From positions 1 through 43,611 of the forward strand of contig JAGLZW010000037.1 in the NCBI GenBank assembly GCA_023131225.1: 43,611 bases of DNA, written 5' to 3'. The stretch's first letter is position 1. Each line of letters opens with the position of its first letter. The notes below the pieces were generated by a model. That model did no database searches, was not told the origin of the DNA, and worked only from the letters and a program-made list of their open reading frames with translations. The translations under genes were made by a program, and so were the position numbers. Source of the stretch: Candidatus Bathyarchaeota archaeon. GTDB taxonomy: Archaea > Thermoproteota > Bathyarchaeia > Bathyarchaeales > SOJC01. Below, piece by piece: positions 7,462 to 15,915 of the stretch.

Positions 7462-7887
7462 ATGAAAATCCGCGTCAACGTTTCCATAAACAACATATCC
7501 GCTGAACGCTTCTGGGAAATCAGACGCCCCCTTCCTCCAGTAAAGATCGCTACAAACCTCAACCTCATAAGTATAAACAAACCAAGTGAAGATTTGTTGG
7601 AAGTACCTTTTGTTTTTACCATAAACTACAATCCTGCAGTGGCTCAAATCAGTGTTAAAGGCAAGGCTAACGTCACGGGAGATAAAGAAGAGCTTGAGAA
7701 GATATATGCTGATTACGGAGAGAAGAAAGCGCCACCGCCTATGATTGTACAGACCATTTCTAATGTTGTGTTTTTGGAATCAGTGCTTATTTCCAGAACT
7801 CTGAATATTCCCCCACCTATTCCACTTCCTAAAGTACCATTAGCAAGCAGAAAAAAGAAGAAAACTGAACCAAGTTATCGCGCGTAG
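7462..7887 (+). CDS. conserved archaeal protein, possible SecB-like fold
   Basis: The 141-residue product has an N-terminal beta segment (KIRVNVSINNISAERF), a middle VFTINYNPAVAQISVKGKA strand pair, an acidic helix EELEKIYADYGEKK, a helix around IVQTISNVVFLESVLISRTL, and a proline-rich IPPPIPLPKV near the end followed by a Lys-rich tail. This order resembles small archaeal proteins thought to share the SecB chaperone fold; I recall the pattern but cannot confirm it. It lies 29 bases after eS31, probably in the same transcript, and is convergent with uS19. A co-translational chaperone role is only inference. Confidence 0.65.
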   Translation: MKIRVNVSINNISAERFWEIRRPLPPVKIATNLNLISINKPSEDLLEVPFVFTINYNPAVAQISVKGKANVTGDKEELEKIYADYGEKKAPPPMIVQTISNVVFLESVLISRTLNIPPPIPLPKVPLASRKKKKTEPSYRA

Positions 7888-7904
7888 AAAATTATTGCAA
7901 CTAT

Positions 7905-8309
7905 TTATTTCAATGGCACATACATCGACGACCTTGAAGCGCCAATGCCTGGTTGTCCATGTTTTACAGGCTTATTTGTGATTGCGTATTCTCCAAGATA
8001 ATGCCCAATCATTTGAGGAGCGATTTCAATGGGGAGAAATTCTTTCCCATTGTGAAGTAATATTGTCACACCGGCCATTTCTGGGAGTATGACCATGTCT
8101 CGGGTGTGGGTTTTAACTATGACACTTTGTCCTTTATCCATCGCCGCTTTTGCAGCTCTTACGTTTTCCAACAAGATTCGTTGCTCAGCTTTGAGTCCGC
8201 GTTGTAGGCTTCTGCGATGGCGGGACGGGAGCAAAAGTATAAACTCGTCCATCGAAAGACTCTGCAATTGTTCGAGAGTATGTCCCCGGTACATGAATAC
8301 TTTCGGCAT
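7905..8309 (-). CDS. rps19: ribosomal protein uS19
   Basis: uS19 sits in the head of the small subunit. The 134-residue archaeal form is complete: FMYRGHTLEQLQSLSMDEF, LLPSRHRRSLQRGL, KTHTRDMVILPEMAG, then HNGKEFLPIEIAPQMIGHY, LGEYAITNK and a basic end. It follows uL2 at a spacing of 57 bases on the minus strand, as in the universal S10 operon. The next expected gene (uL22) is absent; a convergent gene ends 17 bases away. Confidence 0.95.
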   Translation of the reverse strand: MPKVFMYRGHTLEQLQSLSMDEFILLLPSRHRRSLQRGLKAEQRILLENVRAAKAAMDKGQSVIVKTHTRDMVILPEMAGVTILLHNGKEFLPIEIAPQMIGHYLGEYAITNKPVKHGQPGIGASRSSMYVPLK

Positions 8310-8366
8310 TTTTTACGTTCGCCTACCCAATGCATCTTTAGGGCTGTTTATTAACCTTTTCCGAAG

Positions 8367-9101
8367 TTACTTTCTTCTTCTTTTCTTCCTACCAGTACTT
8401 CTAGCCGCAATTAAGCCTACTTTCTTGCCTGGTGGCGCCCCGCGTGCGACTGTGGTGACTTTGCGACCACCTCTCTTACTACTCCCGTAAGGATGCGCGG
8501 CAGCGACCATGGCTCTGCCACGTGTTCGTGGATATTTATGCCCTTTCGCCTTCTTTTTGTGGTATTTTCTACCGGCTTTAAGGAATGGTTTCTCAAGCCG
8601 CCCAGCTCCGGAGACTACGCCTATAGTAGCGCGGCATAAATCATTGATGTATTTCGTTTTCCTCGAAGGAAATTTTATCATGGTTCCTTGTGGTGTGTGG
8701 GCGACAACGGTTGCATATGTTCCGGATGAACGTGCTATCTTTCCTCCGTCACCTGGTGAGAGTTCTATTCCGCAGATCATGGTGCCTTCTGGTATGTTGC
8801 TTAGAGGAAGGACATTACCTATTTCGATTAGTGCTTGGCTGCCAATTTGGATTCTTTGGTCTTCGTGTACGCCTTCAGGAACTATGAAGTGATAGGCTTG
8901 GTTGTCTTGGAGTTTTATTCTTGCGAGGGGTGAGCCTCGTCCGGGTTCGTGGAAAATTCCTTCTATTCTGCCCTCGACGACGCCTTCTAGTTGTTCGTTG
9001 CTGATTGGAGGGTATTTGGCTGGAGCTATTCTCTTTTGGGTGGATGCTTGGAAGGTTGGTCCTCCTCGTCCTCGTCTTTGCACTCGAATTCGTACACCCA
9101 T
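8367..9101 (-). CDS. rpl2: ribosomal protein uL2
   Basis: uL2 binds 23S rRNA near the peptidyl transferase centre. The 244-residue protein begins MGVRIRVQRRGRGG. It has the OB-fold half (EGVVEGRIEGIFHEPGRG, QALIEIGNVLPLSNIPEGT), the SH3 half (MIKFPSRKTKYINDLCRATIG-like segment) and the conserved GRAMVAAAHPYG loop near the end, where VAAAHP contains the active-site-proximal His. ATG 9101 is preceded on the minus strand by TAGGAGGCAGGTC, a strong ribosome site, so longer in-frame extensions are rejected. A TATA-like TTTAAA at about 9140-9148 marks its own promoter. uL3, uL4 and uL23 are not upstream. Confidence 0.95.
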   Translation of the reverse strand: MGVRIRVQRRGRGGPTFQASTQKRIAPAKYPPISNEQLEGVVEGRIEGIFHEPGRGSPLARIKLQDNQAYHFIVPEGVHEDQRIQIGSQALIEIGNVLPLSNIPEGTMICGIELSPGDGGKIARSSGTYATVVAHTPQGTMIKFPSRKTKYINDLCRATIGVVSGAGRLEKPFLKAGRKYHKKKAKGHKYPRTRGRAMVAAAHPYGSSKRGGRKVTTVARGAPPGKKVGLIAARSTGRKKRRRK

Positions 9102-9226
9102 GATTCTGACCTGCCTCCTATGTGAAAGAAGATGGCTGTTTAAATTCTTTACTCTAGCAAATCTTGCTATTGTACATGTATGTTTTGGCGAGAATTGCGC
9201 GTGCACGAGATTGATGGAAAAGGTTG

Positions 9227-10231
9227 TTATGCTGGGAGGGGTTTTGCTTCGATTCCGAGTTGCTTCTTTATCTGTTTTGCAAGCGCATATGCATCACCAG
9301 CTCGGTAGTTATCGGTTATGGCTAGTTGTGGGTTGCTCTGCCTGACGTATTCCAGCAAACCTTTGAAGTCGGAGTGGTCGCTCAAGGCTACAACGTATTC
9401 TTTTTCACCTGTTTGCCTGCAAGGCGAGTTAAACTCCCAACCACTCACACAAACTCTAAACCTGTTCAAACCTATTTTTTTGCGCCAATTCATGTGATAA
9501 AAGGCAACATACTGCGTTTCTTCTTGTAAGGTGAGCTGTAGTTCATGCTTGGTTACGAATAGAGGTCTACAAATTCTTACTCCGTGTTTCTGATGGATTT
9601 TCGAAATTTGAAGGATTCTTTCAGGCATTATAAATGGTGCATTAATCTTTGCTTCGTGTAATATCTGCATTACCTCTTGAAGTTTTCCGTGATATCCGAA
9701 AACATAAACAGGGCCTTGTTTCAATCCTTTCTCAACGATAGAAACCAGCATATGTTCTACCTCGTCTCCGAAGTTCCTTGTGCGCCATGGACTACCATAA
9801 GTAGCCTCGATGATTAGAACGTCTGACTGAATGACAGGAGTGTTTTGGATTCGAAAGTCACTTGTGTAAAGGATACGTATACCATCAGCGTCCTCCACGA
9901 GCACTTGAGCCGTGCCAAGAATGTGGTCAACTTTGTGAAGAGTTAACTGCTCATCGTCAAAAATCAAAGGCTTATCGAACTCGATTGCTTTTACATTGCC
10001 CCTCAAGAGAAAACTCTGTCCTCTCATGACATCAATCAAATCTTTAGTTGCGGGCGTCATCACCACTGTGTCACAGTTTTTCAAACTTCGATGTAACCCG
10101 TTCATGTGGTCAGCGTGCGCGTGGGTCACAACTCTCAGAGGCCTGTTTTCTTCATGAGCGTCACAGGTTACATGTTTTCCCAAAAGGATTGCGCCTTTAC
10201 TTGTCACATTCGCCTTCAATAGCAAGTCCAT
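9227..10231 (-). CDS. metallo-beta-lactamase-fold hydrolase, RNA 3'-end-processing type
   Basis: The 334-residue protein has the zinc motif HAHADHMNG, a third-motif stretch DHILGTAQV (normally GHxxGS), the Asp in ILYTSDFR and the C-terminal ALSDHSDFKGLLEYV, the pattern of COG1236-type (mRNA cleavage factor/exonuclease-like) proteins. It is shorter than full beta-CASP RNases (about 420 residues and more) but has an intervening domain. Substrates in this group are RNA or, in relatives, DNA ends. A TATA box at 10254-10265 places the transcript start near 10231-10234, so the mRNA is probably leaderless from ATG 10231; an in-frame TTG at 10240 is less likely. Confidence 0.82.
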   Translation of the reverse strand: MDLLLKANVTSKGAILLGKHVTCDAHEENRPLRVVTHAHADHMNGLHRSLKNCDTVVMTPATKDLIDVMRGQSFLLRGNVKAIEFDKPLIFDDEQLTLHKVDHILGTAQVLVEDADGIRILYTSDFRIQNTPVIQSDVLIIEATYGSPWRTRNFGDEVEHMLVSIVEKGLKQGPVYVFGYHGKLQEVMQILHEAKINAPFIMPERILQISKIHQKHGVRICRPLFVTKHELQLTLQEETQYVAFYHMNWRKKIGLNRFRVCVSGWEFNSPCRQTGEKEYVVALSDHSDFKGLLEYVRQSNPQLAITDNYRAGDAYALAKQIKKQLGIEAKPLPA

Positions 10232-10253
10232 GTAAAGCAACCAAACTGCACTA

Positions 10254-10265
10254 TTTGTTTAAAGG
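10254..10265 (-). promoter_or_regulatory. TATA box for the hydrolase gene (leaderless transcript)
   Basis: On the minus strand the sequence reads CCTTTAAACAAA, centred about 28 bases before ATG 10231. That spacing places transcription initiation at or next to the start codon, the usual archaeal leaderless arrangement. Confidence 0.5.
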
Positions 10266-10485
10266 CACTAAAATCATTTATCACCCGACTTTACGCATCG
10301 CTGAGGTGTTGCCCTCCCTCTATGTGCTCCCGATAGGTTCTTAATAGACCCGGAGTATAGTTTTTTTTTGAGGAAACTGGTTTTTCATTAATCATCTTAA
10401 CATCTGAAAAATTTCCTTAGTTCAAATATTGATTCCCTCTTCATAATGGATTTTAAGACAAAAAGAAATTGCATTCCGAACTGAA

Positions 10486-10620
10486 ATGGGTAACCTTAAA
10501 GAAATTCGTTTAAGAGTTGCTAAGCTTCAGATGGAGACTAAGGAACTCAAACGCTTAAAATCAGACTGTGACCACATGAAAAAGTTCCGCAAAATGATTG
10601 TCAGAGAAAAATTCGACTAG
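10486..10620 (+). CDS. small charged helical protein
   Basis: A 44-codon frame from ATG 10486 to TAG encodes a strongly charged, probably all-helical peptide (MGNLKEIRLRVAKLQ, then KELKRLKSDCDHMKKF). The heptad-like spacing of Leu, Val and Met suggests a coiled coil. It ends 15 bases before the next gene, which may be its operon partner. No family is recognised. The upstream 10266-10485 contains a T-rich run near 10362-10370 but no gene. Confidence 0.4.
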   Translation: MGNLKEIRLRVAKLQMETKELKRLKSDCDHMKKFRKMIVREKFD

Positions 10621-10635
10621 CAGTGCGATGATTTA

Positions 10636-10926
10636 ATGGAAAAGAAACTAGAAGAGACCTTGGGAAAAGCTCTTGACAAACTGCTTCAAGGGACTCTTGA
10701 AACCTACTACCAACTGGTGAACAAAAAATTTCTCAGTCTTGTAAAATCAAAGAGAGACTTTCTCTTTGGTATCATAGTAGGAGACTTACTTGAGGGCTTA
10801 GGCTTCTGCACATATGGAGCATATAAGAGATACCCTAACGATGAAGAATTCAAAGATTTACTCAAGATGATCCAAGAAAAATCAGAAGAAATACGAGAAA
10901 ATATCAAGTCAATACTTTCAAAATAA
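10636..10926 (+). CDS. hypothetical 96-residue helical protein
   Basis: No known family is recognised. The product is mostly helical and charged at both ends, with a more hydrophobic middle (DFLFGIIVGDLLEGLGFC) that might be a buried or membrane-touching helix, and a Lys/Glu-rich coiled-coil-like tail. ATG at 10636 follows the small charged gene by 15 bases. It is convergent with the ECF-like membrane protein. Confidence 0.55.
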   Translation: MEKKLEETLGKALDKLLQGTLETYYQLVNKKFLSLVKSKRDFLFGIIVGDLLEGLGFCTYGAYKRYPNDEEFKDLLKMIQEKSEEIRENIKSILSK

Positions 10927-10957
10927 ATCCATCACAATAGAACACTATTGACTAAGA

Positions 10958-11584
10958 TTATTTTTTCTCTAGCTGCTTTTTCATTGAACGTATCGGGTAA
11001 GAAAGGAATCTTGAAATAAAATCTCTGAAGCCAACATTCCCTACCAACGCCCCCATAAGAAAGCTCATTATTATAATTTCAATCCAGGCTTTAGGGATAA
11101 TTATCGGTAGCATAAACATCATGGCAGAGCCATAAACGTACAAGACTAGGTAAAGGAAATAGAAAACTGTAAACAAGCATTCAGGAATGAATGATAGAAG
11201 TACAATGGGAACAGTGTGAGTAGAAGGGCGTGAGCTTTTGTTTATTTTTAATCCTTTGAAGAGTAAACCAGTTGTTAGGCCTGTTAGAGCCTTTCCGACT
11301 GGTATCCCAATAAGGGAAAGGAATCCAAGGCTACCTACTGTGAAGCCAAACGAGTATCCTGAATATATTCCACCAAGGAGCCCTACAATTGCTCCTATAC
11401 TAGGACCTCCGAAGATTGCGGCGATAAACGTTGCAATGTGTGAGAAATCTAATGCTGCTCCACCCCCACCTGGGGAGGTGGCTGCTAATATTGGGGCAAC
11501 GTTAATTGAAATTCCAGCGAGGACGTTTCCTAAGGCGCTCATTACAGCAATGAAAGCTATTTGTTTCGAGTTTAAGAAGACCAT
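10958..11584 (-). CDS. ECF transporter S-component-like membrane protein
   Basis: The protein of about 208 residues has five to six transmembrane helices and the hallmark S-component opening KQIAFIAVMSALGNVL, followed by glycine-rich FGGPSIGAIVGLLGGI and a GIPVGKALTGLTTGLLF helix. S components bind vitamins or metals and are energised by a shared EcfT/EcfA module, which is not in this window. The substrate cannot be told. ATG 11584 or GTG 11596 may be the start; a TATTTAA element at 11623-11629 (minus strand) would place the transcript start near 11600. It is divergent from the phosphatase gene. Confidence 0.75.
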   Translation of the reverse strand: MVFLNSKQIAFIAVMSALGNVLAGISINVAPILAATSPGGGGAALDFSHIATFIAAIFGGPSIGAIVGLLGGIYSGYSFGFTVGSLGFLSLIGIPVGKALTGLTTGLLFKGLKINKSSRPSTHTVPIVLLSFIPECLFTVFYFLYLVLYVYGSAMMFMLPIIIPKAWIEIIIMSFLMGALVGNVGFRDFISRFLSYPIRSMKKQLEKK

Positions 11585-11667
11585 AGTGTTAACCACGCGA
11601 TTTTACAAGGTAAACCACTAGCTATTTAAGAGTAACTACTCAAAAAAGAGTGGAAATCGTGTAGGTA

Positions 11668-11677
11668 TTACATAAAT
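11668..11677 (+). promoter_or_regulatory. TATA-like box for the phosphatase gene
   Basis: TTACATAAATG lies about 23 bases before ATG 11695, the right distance for a leaderless transcript starting at the ATG. Confidence 0.35.
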
Positions 11678-11694
11678 GTTATACTTTGCATACT

Positions 11695-12639
11695 ATGTCA
11701 GGGCTAGTCGAACAAATGACAGATCTTGTCGAAATATCTCGCAAAGCACTGAAAGCCAACAGCAAAGAATACATTAGCTTGATCGATGAATCCGTTGAAC
11801 TCTTGGCTTCAGAAGAAGGGCAAATGGGAAGATTGAGCATTGAGGGGCGGGTCATTAAAGCGAAGCCTTCTGGGGAGGTAATTGTTATAGGTGATCTGCA
11901 TGGTGACCTGGAGAGTCTTGTGTATGTGCTGAAAGCTTCAAAATTCATGGAAAAGGTAACACAAAATAGTGTTCTCTTGGTTTTTCTCGGCGACTACGGA
12001 GACAGAGGTTCCAATTCTCCGGAAGTTTACTATTTAATCCTGAAATTGAAGCAGCTTTTTCCGCAGAAAGTGGTGTTGATGCGAGGGAACCATGAAGGTC
12101 CAGACGACTTGTTGGCTTATCCCCATGACTTGCCAGAAAACCTGCAGGCAAGGTTTGGTAAAGAAGGCTCAGTTGTCTATTCAAAAATTCGTGAACTGTT
12201 CCAGTATTTGTTCACTGCAGTTGTTGTAGATGGGCTTTGTGTGATGATTCATGGTGGAGTGCCAAGTTGTGCTTCCTCATTAAAAGATTTAATTTTTGCT
12301 CATTTGATGCACCCAAAGGAAAGACATCTTGAAGAAATTCTCTGGAGCGACCCAGATGAAACTATCATAGGAACCCATTCATCGCCCAGGGGAGCTGGAA
12401 AACTCTTTGGTGAAGATGTCACCAAAAAATTTCTTGACATGTTAAATGTCAAATTTCTGATTCGCGGGCATGAGCCCTCTCAAAGCGGTTTCAAAATCAA
12501 CCATGAAGGCAAAATACTAACATTGTTCTCAAGAAAAGGACCACCTTACTTCAACTCTTCAGCAGCATACTTGCAACTTGACTTATCCATCAAACCGCAA
12601 AACGCATATGAACTCATGCCATATATTCACAAGTTCTAA
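11695..12639 (+). CDS. PPP-family serine/threonine protein phosphatase
   Basis: A metal-dependent phosphoprotein phosphatase of the eukaryote-like PPP family. The signature motifs are intact: GDLHG at 66-70, GDYGDRG at 99-105 (usually GDYVDRG) and RGNHE at 130-134, followed by a metal-ligand His in MIHGGVPS and the IRGHEPSQSGF segment that holds the last active-site His. The 314-residue length is normal for the catalytic subunit; about 60 extra N-terminal residues look helical. ATG 11695 is preferred over TTG 11686 because of the promoter spacing. No kinase or partner subunit is next to it, so its targets are unknown. Confidence 0.9.
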   Translation: MSGLVEQMTDLVEISRKALKANSKEYISLIDESVELLASEEGQMGRLSIEGRVIKAKPSGEVIVIGDLHGDLESLVYVLKASKFMEKVTQNSVLLVFLGDYGDRGSNSPEVYYLILKLKQLFPQKVVLMRGNHEGPDDLLAYPHDLPENLQARFGKEGSVVYSKIRELFQYLFTAVVVDGLCVMIHGGVPSCASSLKDLIFAHLMHPKERHLEEILWSDPDETIIGTHSSPRGAGKLFGEDVTKKFLDMLNVKFLIRGHEPSQSGFKINHEGKILTLFSRKGPPYFNSSAAYLQLDLSIKPQNAYELMPYIHKF

Positions 12640-12732
12640 CTCTCTAATTTCGACCAACTATCTTTTTAGCAAAAATATGCATAATGTTTAGCAAGCTAAG
12701 GATTAGGAAGAGCCCTAAAGAATGAACGTTGA

Positions 12733-13974
12733 ATGAGAGAATTCAGCATGGCTATAACAAAGAAAAAACGAAGGAAATCGGAGAAAGCTGAGACAACTGA
12801 CGTAGAAGAATACTTAAAACCGTTGCCTGCTCCTCCTGAAGAACATGCTCACGAGTTGAAAATGGAGAAACGCCTAAAACGCTTGCTTGAGGAACAAGAG
12901 AAGAAGCTCTCAGATGAAGAGTTGCAGTTTTACTCAAGGCAGATAATGTTAGAAGAAGTAGGATATGAAGGGCAGCTGAAACTGAAGAGGGCAAAGGTCT
13001 GTGTAGTAGGACTAGGGGGTCTCGGCTCTACGATAGCCATCCAGTTAGCAGCCATGGGTGTAGGACATTTAAGACTTGTTGATCGAGATGTTGTTGAAGA
13101 ATCTAATCTGCAAAGGCAGCATCTTTACGATTTTGATGTCATTGGCTTTCCAAAGGTAGAAGCGGCTGTGAGGAAGCTGGAGAGGTCGAATCCCTACGTG
13201 AGATTTGAACCGCTTCCTCTTTCCCTTAATGAACACAACGCGGATGAAGTATTAGGTGAGGTGGACGTAGTTGTTGACGGTCTAGATAATATGACCAGCC
13301 GATATGCTTTAAACAGAGCTTGCGTGAGACTCGAAATTCCCTACGTGTTTGGCTCTGCCATATCAACCTTTGGAAACGCGTCCACAATCATCCCACAAGA
13401 GACTGCATGCCTAGAATGTTTCTATGGAAACCTTGATGACAACAGCTTGCCATCATGCGCTACAGTCGGAGTGCATCCGTCAGTCATAGGCGTCGTAGCA
13501 AGCGTAGAAGTCGCTGAAACTGTTAAAATCCTCTTGGGAAGGTCGCCAAGTCTCAAAAATAAGCTTTTATACTGTGATATTGGCTTTATGTGCTTTGAGG
13601 AAATTGAGATTGCACGAGCTGAGAGCTGCCCAGTTTGCGGGTGTCAACCTAAAGCTAGCCCCTTACCCTTGAAGCATGTTCTGGTTGAAGAGAGCTGTGG
13701 AAGAAACAACAAGAGAGTTTTCGTTGTAGTCCCAAAAGAAAATTTAAACTTGAAAATGGAGAAATTAGTTGGTCTTTTGAAGCGAGAAGGGGCACAGCTA
13801 AATGTAGAAGCCAAATTGGGTGTAACCTTCACGGCAAAAAGCGGAGTTCTGGCAAGCATCCTCAAGAGTGGAATCATGATAACTACGGGAACGAACAGCA
13901 AAGAAGAGACATTAGACTTTTACAAAGAAATCGTGGTTGATGGAATGGAAACCCCTTGGGCTTGCATAAGATAG
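12733..13974 (+). CDS. E1-like adenylyltransferase (ThiF/MoeB/UbaA family) with extra C-terminal domain
   Basis: This enzyme adenylates the C-terminal glycine of a ubiquitin-like partner (SAMP, MoaD or ThiS). Residues 1-60 are a Lys/Glu-rich extension. The Rossmann ATP site is VVGLGGLGST (91-100), followed by VDRDVVEESNLQRQ and VVDGLDNMTSRY. Cys242 in SCATVGVHPS sits where E1 proteins carry their catalytic cysteine. CLEC (226-229) and CPVC (299-302) form the structural zinc site. About 90 residues after 310 make an additional alpha/beta domain of unknown role. No rhodanese domain is present. In archaea such proteins serve protein tagging, tRNA thiolation and molybdopterin synthesis; which applies here cannot be told. 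Confidence 0.9.
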   Translation: MREFSMAITKKKRRKSEKAETTDVEEYLKPLPAPPEEHAHELKMEKRLKRLLEEQEKKLSDEELQFYSRQIMLEEVGYEGQLKLKRAKVCVVGLGGLGSTIAIQLAAMGVGHLRLVDRDVVEESNLQRQHLYDFDVIGFPKVEAAVRKLERSNPYVRFEPLPLSLNEHNADEVLGEVDVVVDGLDNMTSRYALNRACVRLEIPYVFGSAISTFGNASTIIPQETACLECFYGNLDDNSLPSCATVGVHPSVIGVVASVEVAETVKILLGRSPSLKNKLLYCDIGFMCFEEIEIARAESCPVCGCQPKASPLPLKHVLVEESCGRNNKRVFVVVPKENLNLKMEKLVGLLKREGAQLNVEAKLGVTFTAKSGVLASILKSGIMITTGTNSKEETLDFYKEIVVDGMETPWACIR

Positions 13975-13980
13975 TGATCT

Positions 13981-14517
13981 TTAGTATTCGATGCCTTTCC
14001 TAGGTGGCACTCCCTTTCTGAAAGGATGTTTAATCTCCTTCATTTCTGTAACCAGATCAGCCATCTCAATAATTTCTGGATGGGCATGTCGTCCCGTTAA
14101 AACCAGCTCTACATGCTTAGGTTTATTCTTAACCAGCTCGATAACATCGCCTATTTTTATCAGTTTCAAGTTAAGTGCCACATTGATTTCGTCTAGTATT
14201 ACGATGTCGTACTCGCCGCTGACAACAACTTTTTTGGCTAATTCAAAAGCTTCTCTTGCACACCCTACGTCAACCTTTTCTGGGGGTTTTTTTGTTATGA
14301 ATTTTCCGCGGCCAAAGGCTTTTAACTTCAAGTTTGCAAGTTGCTTGACGGCGTAAAGTTCGCCGTAGTCGAAGCCGCCTTTAATGAATTGTATTACATA
14401 GACTTTTAACCCTCGACCGATGGCTCTGAGGGCTAGGCCGAACGCGGCGGAAGTTTTTCCTTTTCCGTTGCCTGTGTAAACTTGCACTAAACCGAGTTCT
14501 AACTGTTGTTTTTTCAT
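13981..14517 (-). CDS. cob(I)alamin adenosyltransferase (BtuR/CobO type)
   Basis: The enzyme transfers the adenosyl group of ATP to cob(I)alamin, making the cofactor the mutase in this operon needs. The 178-residue protein shows the P-loop TGNGKGKTSAAFG near the N-terminus, the conserved FIKGG and YGEL segments, DIVILDEIN (Walker B) and the HVELVLTGRHAHPEI stretch typical of CobO/BtuR. ATG 14517 lies five bases after the MeaB stop, so the two are tightly coupled; an upstream in-frame ATG at 14556 would overlap MeaB. It is the last gene of a four-gene B12 operon. Confidence 0.93.
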   Translation of the reverse strand: MKKQQLELGLVQVYTGNGKGKTSAAFGLALRAIGRGLKVYVIQFIKGGFDYGELYAVKQLANLKLKAFGRGKFITKKPPEKVDVGCAREAFELAKKVVVSGEYDIVILDEINVALNLKLIKIGDVIELVKNKPKHVELVLTGRHAHPEIIEMADLVTEMKEIKHPFRKGVPPRKGIEY

Positions 14518-14521
14518 CTGG

Positions 14522-15487
14522 TTATTTGTCCTTATTGGGGTTTTTAAGCTGTTCAACTAGCGCTTTTTCTGCTGCGGTGAGCGGGTCGATTTTCTTTGCT
14601 AGGATTTTTGAGATTAACACGTCTAGTTCGCCGCTCCTTCTCAGTGTCTCTATAATGTATTCAGTGGTTTTCTGCCTTATCGCGTCTACAAGTTCTGTTT
14701 CCACTATTCTTTTCTGTCTCAGGTCGGCTTCGCCTTTCTCGAGGTATTCTCTGTGTTCATCCATCTTGTCTAAGAGTTGGACGGTCCCCTCGCCGGTAAT
14801 GGCTATGGTTTTGATTATTGCTGGGGTCCATTTACCTTTTTTATTACCAAGTTCTAACATGGCTTGGATGACGGTAACTGCTTTGTTTGCGTTTTCGCGG
14901 TCAGCCTTGTTGATGACGAAAATGTCACCTATTTCCATGATGCCAGCTTTTATTGCTTGAATTTCGTCACCAAAGCCTGGAGTTAGAACCACAACAACCG
15001 TCTGGGCTACTTTAATGATGTCTACTTCTGACTGTCCGGCTCCGGCAGTTTCCACGATAATTACATTTTTGCCAGCTGCGTCCAGGACGCGAACAGCATC
15101 TTTTGTGGCTTTAGACAAGGCTCCAGGGTTATTTCGTGTTGCCATGCTTCGGATGAAAACTCCTTTGTCAGTGCTAAGATCTTGCATGCGTATGCGGTCG
15201 CCTAAGAACGCTCCGCCAGAAAATGGGCTGGTGGGGTCAACAGCCACTACTCCTACAGTTTTACCTCGCTGCCTCAGTTCCCTGACTAGTTTCTCAATTA
15301 AAGTGCTTTTTCCCGCTCCGCCTGGTCCTGTTATCCCGATTATTCGTGCTTTCCCAGTGTGGGGATAAAGCAGTGATATGATTTTTTTGGCTTCCAGGGT
15401 GTTATTTTCTATGAGTGTTATTACTCGGGCTACAGTTCTGCGGTCTCCTTTCAGTACTGCGTCGACAAGCTGTTGAGCGTCGATCAA
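14522..15487 (-). CDS. meaB: MeaB/ArgK-family GTPase, mutase chaperone
   Basis: MeaB is a G-protein chaperone that gates adenosylcobalamin loading into, and protects, acyl-CoA mutases. The 321-residue protein has Walker A GPGGAGKST, the Mg-binding region VAVDPTSPFSGGAFLGDRIRM, ETAGAGQSE (switch II) and the base-recognition NKAD. A C-terminal dimerisation arm follows. It lies between the B12-binding subunit (six bases away) and the adenosyltransferase, so delivery of cofactor and its chaperone are co-encoded. Confidence 0.95.
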   Translation of the reverse strand: MIDAQQLVDAVLKGDRRTVARVITLIENNTLEAKKIISLLYPHTGKARIIGITGPGGAGKSTLIEKLVRELRQRGKTVGVVAVDPTSPFSGGAFLGDRIRMQDLSTDKGVFIRSMATRNNPGALSKATKDAVRVLDAAGKNVIIVETAGAGQSEVDIIKVAQTVVVVLTPGFGDEIQAIKAGIMEIGDIFVINKADRENANKAVTVIQAMLELGNKKGKWTPAIIKTIAITGEGTVQLLDKMDEHREYLEKGEADLRQKRIVETELVDAIRQKTTEYIIETLRRSGELDVLISKILAKKIDPLTAAEKALVEQLKNPNKDK

Positions 15488-15493
15488 TTCTTA

Positions 15494-15898
15494 TCAACGG
15501 CTTTTCTCTACACTTTTTTTGACAAAATTTACTATGGTTTCTGTTGGTGTGCCAGGTCCAAAGGTTTCTTTTATTCCTAGCTGCTTAAGAGACGAAACAT
15601 CTTCTTCTGGGATTATACCACCAGCAAATACAATGACATCATGTAGTCCCTTTTGCTTGATGAGTTCCATTATTCTAGGGAAAAGTGTCATGTGAGCGCC
15701 TGACAGTATGCTAAGTCCTAGAATGTCAACATCTTCTTGTAAAACTGTCTCCACTATTTGTTCGGGTGTTTGTCTCAGCCCTGTGTAGATGACTTCCATT
15801 CCAGCGTCTCTTAAAGCCCTCGCCACAATTTTTGCGCCTCTATCGTGGCTATCCAACCCTGGCTTTGCTACAAGAACTCGGATTTTTCTATCTTGCAA
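15494..15898 (-). CDS. acyl-CoA mutase small subunit, B12-binding domain
   Basis: A stand-alone cobalamin-binding subunit of 134 residues. DSHDRGAK (from residue 16) is the DxHxxG motif whose His18 is the lower axial cobalt ligand. LSILSGAH and [11 protein letters not shown] are the other dimethylbenzimidazole-pocket motifs. It pairs with the large subunit encoded immediately upstream (17-base gap) to make a two-subunit mutase, common in archaea, instead of the fused bacterial enzyme. Confidence 0.94.
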   Translation of the reverse strand: MQDRKIRVLVAKPGLDSHDRGAKIVARALRDAGMEVIYTGLRQTPEQIVETVLQEDVDILGLSILSGAHMTLFPRIMELIKQKGLHDVIVFAGGIIPEEDVSSLKQLGIKETFGPGTPTETIVNFVKKSVEKSR

Positions 15899-15915
15899 TG
15901 TCTAAATGCCTCCTC

